NCBI RefSeq assembly: GCF_900113955.1
Contig: NZ_FORH01000003.1
Coordinates: forward strand, 248,001-312,000
Length of the DNA: 64,000 nucleotides
From: Celeribacter neptunius
GTDB taxonomy: Bacteria > Pseudomonadota > Alphaproteobacteria > Rhodobacterales > Rhodobacteraceae
Direction of reading: 5' to 3'
How positions within the stretch are numbered: position 1 is the first letter of the stretch; every line of letters starts with the position of its first letter. Shown piece after piece: positions 40,178-46,821 of the stretch. The notes under the pieces are model-generated. The model made no database searches. It saw only the letters and a list, made by a program, of their open reading frames with translations, and was not told the origin of the DNA. Made by a program: the position numbers and the translations under genes.

Positions 40178-40194
40178 AATAATCTCGGGTTATT
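40178..40194. promoter_or_regulatory. Dyad AATAA-N7-TTATT in the lysR/Dabb intergenic region
   Basis: Perfect 5-bp arms flank TCTCGGG and also satisfy the LysR T-N11-A rule (T40180 to A40192). It directly adjoins the TTGC-N7-GCAA dyad, so the two could be the recognition and activation sites of one LysR tetramer. Confidence 0.45.
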
Positions 40195-40195
40195 A

Positions 40196-40210
40196 TTGCA
40201 AAATAAGCAA
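40196..40210. promoter_or_regulatory. Candidate LysR box TTGC-N7-GCAA, site A (lysR/Dabb)
   Basis: TTGCAAAATAAGCAA, a dyad with 4-bp arms and a T-N11-A core, is 72 bp from the lysR start and 129 bp from the Dabb start. The same pattern recurs at 41920 and 45004. Confidence 0.6.
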
Positions 40211-40338
40211 ATATCTTTTCCGAACCGGGCGATTTCTTTCGGAAGGCGGAAAGGTAGTTTGGGACTCTACTTGATAAAGAAAATGCGCGTTGCGGCTTTT
40301 GCGGTCCTCGCGCGCAGGCGCGTACTGGGAGGAAAATC

Positions 40339-40650
40339 GTGATCAAACATATCGTCATGTGGAACATGTCAGGGCAAACCGCAGAGGAGCGCAGCAAGGC
40401 AGCACAGGTCGTCAAAGAGAAATTCGAGGGCCTGCGGGACGCCATTCCCGGTCTCATCGAACTTGAAATCGGCATCGACGAAAGCGCCGTGGATTATGCC
40501 TGCGATATCGTACTCTATTCGGTTTTTGACTCCCGGGAGGCGCTCGCCGCCTATGCCAATCACCCGCTGCATCTGAAGGTGCGCGAAGATCTGGGCACCC
40601 TGCGGATCGCCCGGCATCAAGTGGACTATCGACCTGCGGCACAGGTTTGA
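40339..40650 (+). CDS. Dabb (stress-responsive A/B barrel) domain protein
   Basis: A 103-residue protein forming one Dabb domain, a dimeric alpha/beta barrel. Features are the N-terminal IKHIVMWNM strand with its histidine, VVKEKFEGLRDAIPGLIELEIGID and the C-terminal YANHPLHLKVREDLG with another conserved histidine. It starts with GTG after GGGAGGAAAA and is divergent from the LysR gene. Some Dabb proteins are enzymes (olivetolic acid cyclase) and the fold is shared with muconolactone isomerase, so a catalytic role in ring chemistry is possible here; that is inference. A strong terminator follows. Confidence 0.85.
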   Translation: MIKHIVMWNMSGQTAEERSKAAQVVKEKFEGLRDAIPGLIELEIGIDESAVDYACDIVLYSVFDSREALAAYANHPLHLKVREDLGTLRIARHQVDYRPAAQV

Positions 40651-40660
40651 GACCTGATCC

Positions 40661-40690
40661 AGCCCCTTCCGAAATCGGAAGGGGCTTTTC
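40661..40690. terminator. Terminator between the Dabb and maleylacetate reductase genes
   Basis: AGCCCCTTCCGA at 40661-40672 pairs perfectly with TCGGAAGGGGCT at 40675-40686, followed by TTTT. It ends the Dabb transcript; on the other strand it lies 4 bp past the reductase stop and may end that transcript too. Confidence 0.85.
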
Positions 40691-40693
40691 GCA

Positions 40694-41758
40694 TCAATGC
40701 TGCGACGGCGGCCGGCCGTGGAAGGCATCCTCGAGCAAGAGCGTCAGCCCCTCACGGTCCAGCGGGCGCGGATTCCAATAGGGATTTTCCAAACTCAAAT
40801 CGACGACCCGGGCAATGCCCTCTTCCGGCATCTCGAGCGCTTTGAGCCCCTCGGGCGCGCCAATCTCACACCCGATCTCATAGAGACGCCGCGCCGGATC
40901 ATCCGTGTTCAGCGTCTCGCGCAGCCGCGCCATGACCTCCGGAATCGCCGGCGCCGTGTAGGCCAGCGCATGCGGCAGAACGATCGTGTGAGTCGCGGCA
41001 TGCGGCAGATCGAAGGCCCCGCCCAGCGCATGGCAGAGCTTGTGATGCAGCGCCATGCCGACGGTGCCCAGACAGGTGCCGCAGAGCCACGCCCCATAAA
41101 GCGCGTCCGAGCGCGCGGCGCGATCCGCAGGGTCCTTGGCAATGCGCGGTAGCGCCTCGGTCAGAGCCCGCACCCCTTCCGCCGCGATCAGCGACGTGAC
41201 AGGGTTCGCCTCCCGACAATAGAGCGCCTCGATCGCATGCGCGACGGCGTTCATACCGCTCAGCCCAGACATGGCGGCAGGCAGGGTCATGGTCAGATCG
41301 ACATCATAGATCACCGTCTCCGGCAGCACCTTTTCGCTCCTGAGCGTACGTTTCACCCCATCGGCGGTTTCGCCAAGGATGGGTGTCATTTCGGAGCCGG
41401 CATAGGTGGTCGGGATGACGATCTGACCCAGATTTGTCCGCAGAGCCAAAGCTTTGCCCAAACCAATGGTGGAGCCCCCGCCCAGCGACACGATCCCGTC
41501 GGCCCCAACGGATTTCAGATATTTGAGCGCCTGTTCGGTGACCTCCGCGGGCGTGTGCATCCGAGCGTCGGAAAACACCCCGGCACTCAGATCGCCAAGC
41601 GTGTCGGACAGGGCCTGCACCTGATCGACCTGCTGCGGTGTGGAGAGCAACAGAACGCGTGTCATCCCGGCGGCCCGGATCTCCTCCCCCAGGGCCTCAA
41701 GCTTGCCAAAGCCGAACAGGATACGTCCGGGATTCGCGGTGTAGGTAAAGCTGTGCAT
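40694..41758 (-). CDS. Maleylacetate reductase
   Basis: A 354-residue iron-type alcohol dehydrogenase relative of the maleylacetate reductase family, reducing maleylacetate to 3-oxoadipate with NAD(P)H. It begins MHSFTYTANPGRILFG and has GGGSTIGLGKALAL (nucleotide binding), PTTYAGSEMTPILG and the histidine segment HHKLCHALGGAFDLPHAATH. The frame extends upstream, but ATG 41758 has GGAGAGAAG and starts the homology. It is the expected step after the hydroxyquinol dioxygenase at 49.4 kb, supporting one pathway. It is transcribed away from the ketopantoate-reductase-like gene. Confidence 0.9.
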   Translation of the reverse strand: MHSFTYTANPGRILFGFGKLEALGEEIRAAGMTRVLLLSTPQQVDQVQALSDTLGDLSAGVFSDARMHTPAEVTEQALKYLKSVGADGIVSLGGGSTIGLGKALALRTNLGQIVIPTTYAGSEMTPILGETADGVKRTLRSEKVLPETVIYDVDLTMTLPAAMSGLSGMNAVAHAIEALYCREANPVTSLIAAEGVRALTEALPRIAKDPADRAARSDALYGAWLCGTCLGTVGMALHHKLCHALGGAFDLPHAATHTIVLPHALAYTAPAIPEVMARLRETLNTDDPARRLYEIGCEIGAPEGLKALEMPEEGIARVVDLSLENPYWNPRPLDREGLTLLLEDAFHGRPPSQH

Positions 41759-41919
41759 GGTCTTCTCTCCGGTCTCGCGGGGGGATCGGCCAGGACGTCC
41801 TGTCGTCTCCCTCAGGGCGCGCGATGGTGTTTCTTTGCAGTCTTCCTCAGCAAGGATTGCGGGTGAAAACTTGGCAGCAGAAGCGCACATTGGGAACGTG
41901 GAAGAGGTGGGAAACATCT

Positions 41920-41934
41920 TTGCAAATTCTGCAA
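41920..41934. promoter_or_regulatory. Candidate LysR box TTGC-N7-GCAA, site B (maleylacetate reductase)
   Basis: TTGCAAATTCTGCAA has 5-bp arms (TTGCA/TGCAA) and a T-N11-A core. It is 162 bp upstream of the reductase start and on the far side faces the divergent reductase-like gene. Same pattern as 40196 and 45004. Confidence 0.6.
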
Positions 41935-42023
41935 TTATGCCGCTTTCGAAGGCTCTTTCGACAGGCTCACCTCCCCCCTTCCCGTTGCGACCAGGCGTCT
42001 GCGACACCAAGTCAAATAGATTA

Positions 42024-42036
42024 TATCAAATTGATA
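42024..42036. promoter_or_regulatory. 13-bp palindrome TATCAAATTGATA
   Basis: A perfect palindrome (6-bp arms, one central base) lies in the AT-rich part of the divergent region; it also fits T-N11-A. Its arms differ from the TTGC/GCAA boxes, so it may bind another regulator or be a weaker site. Confidence 0.45.
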
Positions 42037-42306
42037 ACAATGACTTTATTTTCAACACCCCACCTTTCCGCAACTCTCGTTCGCATAGGTTCTCAGCCGC
42101 CAAAACGGTCCCACCGACTTATGCAAAATTTGGGGCAATTGGGCGCTTGGCACCCTCTCGCCCCCTGACGGCTCTCTGGACATGCAAAGATTTGCGCTCC
42201 TAAGATCAGGGCAACCGAAAGGCCGAGCACAAACGCACAAGTCGCCGCCTTTCATGACAGACAACAGCACCTGGTGGAGCAGGCGCCGGCTCAGGGAGGA
42301 CACAGA

Positions 42307-43398
42307 ATGACACAACCGCGGATCGCCTATCTTGGGACCGGTGCGAACGGCGCCGGGATCGCGGCGGACATGACCCGCGCGGGCCATGATGTGACCCTGA
42401 TCGAGCAATGGCCCGCCCATGTCGAGGCGATGCGCGCGCATGGCATCATCGTCGAAATGCCGGGCGGACGGTCGGAGACGACGGAGGTCACCGTCAGGCA
42501 CCTTTGCGAAGTGGCCCAATTGCGCCAGAGCTTCGATCTCGTCTATCTCGGCATGAAGGCCTATGATACCCGTTGGGCGGTCGAGTTGATCAAGCCGATG
42601 CTGGCCGAAGACGGTGTGGTCATCGGCATGCAAAACGGCATGACACGCGACACAATCGCCTCGATCGTCGGACCGGATCGCTGCCTTGGCGCGGTGATCG
42701 AGGTCACCGCCAATATGTACACGCCGGGCCGAGTCGACCGGCAAAGCTCGCGTGAAGAAAGCTGGTTCGCGCTCGAAGACAGTGCCGAGGTCGGTGCGGA
42801 GCGTGTTGCGCTGGCGGCAGAGGTACTGCGCGCCGCCGGGACCGTCGATGTTGTGGCGGATATTCACTCCGCGAAATGGATGAAGCTGGCGGTCAATGCC
42901 GCCGAGCTGGTGACCTCTGCACTTGTGGGCCTGCCGTTGATGCACGCGGCGAAAGACCCGGCGCTGTTGAATTTCATGCTGGCCGCCGGTCGCGAAGCGG
43001 TGGCCGCCGCCGCCGCGGACGGGGCGGTTTTGATGCCGATCCTCGGCATGCCCGAGGATGTTGACACCTCCGATCCGGCGGCCTTTGCGGATGCGCTTTT
43101 TGGCAAGGTGCTGTCGTCCTTCTGCCTGCCGGACACGGAAACCACCTGTTTGCAGGACTGGCGCAAGGGACGTCGCAACGAGGTGCACGGGTTGAACGGC
43201 CATGTCGCGGAAGTGGCACACAAAAACGGGCTGCGCGCACCGCTCAATGAACTCACCGTCGCCATGGCCGAGCGCATCGAGGCGGGCGAGATGCCCTTTG
43301 ACGAGACCAACCGCGATGCCATGGCCGCCGCCTTGGCCGAACACTATCCGGAGCTTGGCAACCTTGCCGGGCTTCCTCCGCACATGGCCGGCGCCTGA
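42307..43398 (+). CDS. Ketopantoate reductase-like (ApbA/PanE) oxidoreductase
   Basis: A 363-residue NAD(P)-dependent reductase of the PanE family. The N-terminal Rossmann motif is YLGTGANGAGIAADM (residues 6-20), and the C-terminal all-helical domain has the family lysine in SAKWMKLAVNAAELVTSAL. It is about 60 residues longer than E. coli PanE, so true ketopantoate reduction is doubtful. GGGAGGA precedes ATG 42307. Located with hydroxyquinol-pathway genes, it probably reduces or oxidises a hydroxy/keto-acid intermediate of the imported substrate. Exact reaction unknown. Confidence 0.82.
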   Translation: MTQPRIAYLGTGANGAGIAADMTRAGHDVTLIEQWPAHVEAMRAHGIIVEMPGGRSETTEVTVRHLCEVAQLRQSFDLVYLGMKAYDTRWAVELIKPMLAEDGVVIGMQNGMTRDTIASIVGPDRCLGAVIEVTANMYTPGRVDRQSSREESWFALEDSAEVGAERVALAAEVLRAAGTVDVVADIHSAKWMKLAVNAAELVTSALVGLPLMHAAKDPALLNFMLAAGREAVAAAAADGAVLMPILGMPEDVDTSDPAAFADALFGKVLSSFCLPDTETTCLQDWRKGRRNEVHGLNGHVAEVAHKNGLRAPLNELTVAMAERIEAGEMPFDETNRDAMAAALAEHYPELGNLAGLPPHMAGA

Positions 43399-43420
43399 CA
43401 CGCAGGGCCGCGCCACTCTG

Positions 43421-43437
43421 GCTCAGAAAGTCTGAGC
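43421..43437 (+). other. Short hairpin after the reductase-like gene
   Basis: GCTCAGA-AAG-TCTGAGC is a perfect 7-bp inverted repeat 23 bp past the stop, with no T run. Possibly a weak terminator or mRNA processing site. Confidence 0.35.
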
Positions 43438-43538
43438 ACCACGAAATTTGAGCACAGCAAGAATTGCCGATCTGTCCCCGGGCGCCGCACAGCCTGCGGT
43501 CGGGACAGGACATGCACCGACATCAAGGGAGAGAGAGT

Positions 43539-44984
43539 ATGACCAGAATTTTGATCAAGAACGCCGCCGTCGTGACGATGGACGACCGTATCGGCGATTT
43601 CGAGACCGCCGACATCCTGATCGAGGACGGCGAGATCAAGGAGATCCGCCCCGACATCGACGCGGAGGCCAGCGTGGATGCAAAGATCATCGACGCCGCG
43701 GGCATGATCGCCATTCCGGGCCTCTGGGATGCACACCGCCACACCTGGCAGACGGGCCTGCGCGGCATTCTCGCCGACGGGCGTATTCCCGATTACCTGC
43801 GCGGGTTCCGCATCCAGATGGCGACGCTCTATCGCCCCGAGGACATGTATGCCGCGAACTATGCCGGCGGGCTCGATTGTCTTGAGAACGGCGTGACCGG
43901 TCTGGTGGACTATTGCCACAACATCATCAACGAAGATTACGCCCGCGCCTCGGTCGAGGGGCTCAAGGCCTCCGGCGTGCGGGGTCTCTATGGGCATGGC
44001 ATGGTGCCGGTGACGGAGAACACCTTTGCCGATGGGCGCGGCTTGTCCGAAGGCAATGAAAAGGCCGATCTCAGCCACAACTGGCGCTATGAGACCGCGC
44101 GCGAGATCCGCAAGGAATATTTCGGCGACGATGACCTTCTGCGCTTCGGCATCGCGCCACAGGAACTGGCCATCGCCCCCGCCGCAGAGGTGGAGCAGGA
44201 GTTCGATCTGGCGCGTGAGCTGAACGCCCGGATCACCTTCCACAGCAATCAGGTCGCGGTGCCCGACGGCGGGATGCGCGACATGCACACCCTGTCCGAA
44301 CACGGGCTTTTGGGGCCGGATGTGAACCTCGTGCATATGACCTTCACCAATCCGGAAGAATGGGACATTCTCGATGGCTCCGGCGCCTCCGTGACGCTCT
44401 GCGCGGAAACCGAGATGCAGATGGGCATGGGCTTTCCGGTGGCCGTCGAGGCGACGCGCTATACCGAAGCCGGCCCGAGCCTCGGCATGGATTGCACCAG
44501 CAGCACCAGCGGCGACATGCTCGCCCACGCGCGTCTTGTGCTGCAATGCACCCGCTGGCATGGCGACGCGGTGCATTACGAGAACTTCAGCCACCCGAAA
44601 AAAATCCACTGGACGACCCGCGATGCGCTGGCCTGGGTGACGATCAACGGCGCCCGTGCCGCGGGCGTCGACGACATCACCGGCTCTCTGACGCCGGGCA
44701 AACGCGCGGATATCGTGCTCTTGGACATGCGCGGCATCGCCTTTGCCGGCTGGAACCGCAAGGACCCGTGCAGCATGGTCGTGTCGCAGGCCAACAGCCG
44801 CAATGTTCACACGGTTCTGGTGGATGGCAAGATCGTCAAACAGGGCGGGCCTCTGTTGCACGTCGATCCCGAGGCGGCGGTGGCCAAGCTCGAAAGCTCG
44901 CATGATTTCCTCAACGAAGTCATGGACGAAAATGGCGGTTTCATCCCGCAGCCCCCGGTGCCGCTGCCGCTTTACGAAGCGTGA
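43539..44984 (+). CDS. Amidohydrolase-family enzyme (ATZ/TRZ/cytosine-deaminase-like)
   Basis: A 481-residue metal-dependent hydrolase. The N-terminal beta-sandwich (ILIKNAAVVTMDDR) is followed by the TIM-barrel HxH metal site in GLWDAHRHTWQTGLRG, then FHSNQ, VHMTF and the catalytic aspartate in SLGMDCTSSTSGDM, and a C-terminal GSLTPGKRADIVLLD closing motif. This layout matches the subgroup with atrazine chlorohydrolase, guanine/8-oxoguanine and S-adenosylhomocysteine deaminases. GGGAGAGAG precedes ATG 43539. In this cluster it may deaminate or hydrolyse the imported compound before ring cleavage. Substrate not predictable. Confidence 0.85.
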   Translation: MTRILIKNAAVVTMDDRIGDFETADILIEDGEIKEIRPDIDAEASVDAKIIDAAGMIAIPGLWDAHRHTWQTGLRGILADGRIPDYLRGFRIQMATLYRPEDMYAANYAGGLDCLENGVTGLVDYCHNIINEDYARASVEGLKASGVRGLYGHGMVPVTENTFADGRGLSEGNEKADLSHNWRYETAREIRKEYFGDDDLLRFGIAPQELAIAPAAEVEQEFDLARELNARITFHSNQVAVPDGGMRDMHTLSEHGLLGPDVNLVHMTFTNPEEWDILDGSGASVTLCAETEMQMGMGFPVAVEATRYTEAGPSLGMDCTSSTSGDMLAHARLVLQCTRWHGDAVHYENFSHPKKIHWTTRDALAWVTINGARAAGVDDITGSLTPGKRADIVLLDMRGIAFAGWNRKDPCSMVVSQANSRNVHTVLVDGKIVKQGGPLLHVDPEAAVAKLESSHDFLNEVMDENGGFIPQPPVPLPLYEA

Positions 44985-44999
44985 TGGCGGGAGCGTAGT

Positions 45000-45022
45000 T
45001 TTCTTGCGAAATTCGCAAGAAA
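45000..45022. promoter_or_regulatory. Perfect palindrome containing TTGC-N7-GCAA, site C
   Basis: TTTCTTGCGAA at 45000-45010 and TTCGCAAGAAA at 45012-45022 form a perfect 11-bp dyad around one base. The core 45004-45018 is TTGC-N7-GCAA with T-N11-A. It lies 16 bp after the amidohydrolase stop and 141 bp before the YciI gene, so it probably controls the YciI-transporter-dioxygenase unit. Confidence 0.65.
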
Positions 45023-45097
45023 CTTTCCCGAAAACCCCAGATTTTCCCATGTTTTGGGAGATGGCATAGTCAAAAGGCCATAGTCATCAAAGGACCA

Positions 45098-45123
45098 CAG
45101 GGGGCGACAGGCGTCGCCCCCTG
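45098..45123 (+). other. GC-rich hairpin upstream of the YciI gene
   Basis: CAGGGGGCGAC at 45098-45108 pairs perfectly with GTCGCCCCCTG at 45113-45123 (loop AGGC). No T run follows. It sits 40 bp before the YciI start, in the expected leader, and could attenuate transcription or protect a processed 5' end. Confidence 0.5.
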
Positions 45124-45162
45124 CCAGACCCCGCATATCTGCCACACCGCGAAGGAGATACC

Positions 45163-45456
45163 ATGCTGTTCGTTATCCACTGCCTCGATCACCCCGGCAA
45201 AGTCGCGGATCGGCTGGCGCATTATGACGCACACAAAAGCTACCTCGCCTCGGCGCCGGTCGCCTCGGTGGTGTCGGGGCCGCTGCTGGCCGACGACCAC
45301 GAGACGATGATCGGCTCCATGTTCATCGTCGAGGCGGAGAGCATCGACGCGGTGAAACAGTTCAACGCGAACGATCCGTTCCATGCCGCAGGGATTTGGC
45401 AAGAGATCAACATTCATCCGTTCAGCATGCGCGTCGACAATCGCGGCGCCCGCTGA
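45163..45456 (+). CDS. YciI-family protein
   Basis: A 97-residue YciI-like protein with a ferredoxin-like dimeric alpha/beta fold. The family His-Asp pair is in LAHYDAHKSYLASAP, and the C-terminal FNANDPFHAAGIWQEINIHPF matches the consensus DPF..AGl. GAAGGAG precedes ATG 45163. The fold is related to muconolactone isomerase, and YciI homologues occur in chloroaromatic and hydroxyquinol pathways, so an isomerase or hydrolase function is possible. It leads the unit YciI-binding protein-ATPase-permease-dioxygenase. Confidence 0.85.
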   Translation: MLFVIHCLDHPGKVADRLAHYDAHKSYLASAPVASVVSGPLLADDHETMIGSMFIVEAESIDAVKQFNANDPFHAAGIWQEINIHPFSMRVDNRGAR

Positions 45457-45488
45457 TCGGGAAACGGGCCTGCGGGAGGGTGGGGCCG

Positions 45489-45533
45489 GATCAGGAAGTT
45501 CGTGATCAGAAAGCTCATGATCAAAAGGCTCAT
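45489..45533 (+). repeat. Three tandem 15-bp repeats before the binding-protein gene
   Basis: GATCAGGAAGTTCGT, GATCAGAAAGCTCAT and GATCAAAAGGCTCAT follow head to tail. The second and third differ at two positions, the first at more. The array ends 25 bp before the binding-protein start, upstream of its ribosome site. Not coding in any plausible frame. Confidence 0.75.
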
Positions 45534-45558
45534 GAGAGCCAGTAAGGGAGGACGTACA

Positions 45559-46698
45559 ATGACATATTCTTACACGGCCAAAGGACGGGGGGCAGCGCTT
45601 GCCACAACGCTCCTTGGCGCGGCCATGGCCGTCTCGGCACAGGCCGAAACCGCCGACATCGTGGCGCAATCGACCGAAATCGTCGAACAGGGCTACGCCG
45701 GTCTCTACGAGGCGCCGCCAAGCTCCGGCCCGGCCGCCGTCGAGGGCAAGAACATCTGGTATATTTCCTGCGGACAGGCCTTTGTGCTCTGCGCCCAGCA
45801 GGCCGCGGGCTTTGAAGAGGCCGCTGAACATCTCGGCTGGACCGTCAGCATTCAGGACGGCAAGGCGACGCCCTCGATTGCCAGCGACATCATCCGCCAG
45901 GCGGTGGCCGCCAAGGTCGACGGCATCGCCATCTCGGCCTTCGATTGCCCGGGTATCAAAAGCGCCCTGCTTCAGGCCAAGGCCGACGGCGTGCCCGTTG
46001 TCTCGGTTCAGTCGATCGATTGCAGCGCCGATGTGTTCGGCGCGGAAGAGCCGCTGTTCACCGCCTCGGTCAACATGCTGGGCTCCACCGATGCGCGGGA
46101 TTTCTACTACCGTTTCGGCGAATTGCGCGCGCATTACGTGATCGCCAAGACCGGCGGCGAGGGCAAGATCGTCTCCATCGCCGAAACCAGCCAACAGGTT
46201 CAGCAGTCGAACCATCAGGGCTTTATGGACATCATCGGCAAATGCGAGGGTTGTGAGGTCGCGGAATCGACCTTCAACTTTGGTCAGGTGCCCAGCCCGG
46301 CAACGCAAATCTGGCAATCGGCGTTGCTTCAGAACCCCGATGCGGTGGCCGTGGAATACGGCATCGACGCGCTCATGGAGCTTGGGCTTCAGACCGCCGT
46401 GCGCCAAACCGGGCGGCGCGATCTGATCGTGGGCGGCGGCGAAGGCTTCCCGAACAATTTCGAGCAGATCCGCTCCGGCACGCAGACCTTCTCCATCGGG
46501 CTGCCGTTCAAATGGTTCGGCTGGGCCGTGGCCGACACGATGAACCGCGTCCAGGCGGGCGAGGCGCCGGAGGACATGCCGAGCCAAGGCACCGGGTTCA
46601 TGTTCGTCGATGCGGAGCACAACCTGCCCGCGTCGGGGGAGATGCTGGAACCGCCCGTGGATTTCCGCGCCGCCTATCTTTCGATCTGGAACGGATAA
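45559..46698 (+). CDS. Ribose-type ABC transporter, periplasmic substrate-binding protein
   Basis: A 379-residue periplasmic binding protein of the sugar-binding Peripla_BP_4 type. A signal peptide ends at VSAQA-ETAD (about residue 30). The mature chain shows the two-lobe pattern, with NIWYISCGQAFVLCAQQAAGFEEAAEHLGW at the first lobe and hinge segments later. Four or more cysteines (SCGQ, LCAQQ, DCPG, DCSAD, GKCEGCE) are unusual for this class and may form disulfides. ATG 45559 follows GGGAGGA. The ligand is unlikely to be a common sugar given the aromatic-pathway context; this is inference. Confidence 0.85.
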   Translation: MTYSYTAKGRGAALATTLLGAAMAVSAQAETADIVAQSTEIVEQGYAGLYEAPPSSGPAAVEGKNIWYISCGQAFVLCAQQAAGFEEAAEHLGWTVSIQDGKATPSIASDIIRQAVAAKVDGIAISAFDCPGIKSALLQAKADGVPVVSVQSIDCSADVFGAEEPLFTASVNMLGSTDARDFYYRFGELRAHYVIAKTGGEGKIVSIAETSQQVQQSNHQGFMDIIGKCEGCEVAESTFNFGQVPSPATQIWQSALLQNPDAVAVEYGIDALMELGLQTAVRQTGRRDLIVGGGEGFPNNFEQIRSGTQTFSIGLPFKWFGWAVADTMNRVQAGEAPEDMPSQGTGFMFVDAEHNLPASGEMLEPPVDFRAAYLSIWNG

Positions 46699-46733
46699 AC
46701 GAACGGTCGTGCCGGGGGCATCCCCGACACGCC

Positions 46734-46780
46734 GGGACATGTGGCGGCCTCTTCCCATACTCAGGCGCGCCACATGTCCC
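46734..46780 (+). other. Strong hairpin between binding-protein and ATPase genes
   Basis: GGGACATGTGGCG at 46734-46746 pairs perfectly with CGCCACATGTCCC at 46768-46780 (loop 21). A second imperfect hairpin (CGTGCCGGGG/TCCCCGACACG) lies just before it. Typical of sites that raise the amount of binding-protein message over that of the ATPase. Confidence 0.65.
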
Positions 46781-46821
46781 TCTGTGCCCCTGCGGCACAG
46801 CTCGGCAGGAGGAAAACCAAC

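Larger units (their letters stand above)
41759..42306. promoter_or_regulatory. 548-bp divergent intergenic region with two dyads
   Basis: This lies between two divergent catabolic genes. Short open frames occur but have no family resemblance and no good ribosome sites. The stretch from about 42010 to 42070 is markedly AT-rich. Two dyads (41920 and 42024) are listed separately. Confidence 0.6.

Noticed and set aside
40694-41758. Alternative reading as a general iron alcohol dehydrogenase or glycerol dehydrogenase
   Set aside because: The N-terminus, length and the hydroxyquinol dioxygenase in the same locus fit maleylacetate reductase better.
41757-42203. A 148-codon plus-strand frame in the divergent region of the catabolic cluster
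   Set aside because: Irregular composition, no homology, no ribosome site and it overlaps the start of the maleylacetate reductase gene and the operator dyads.
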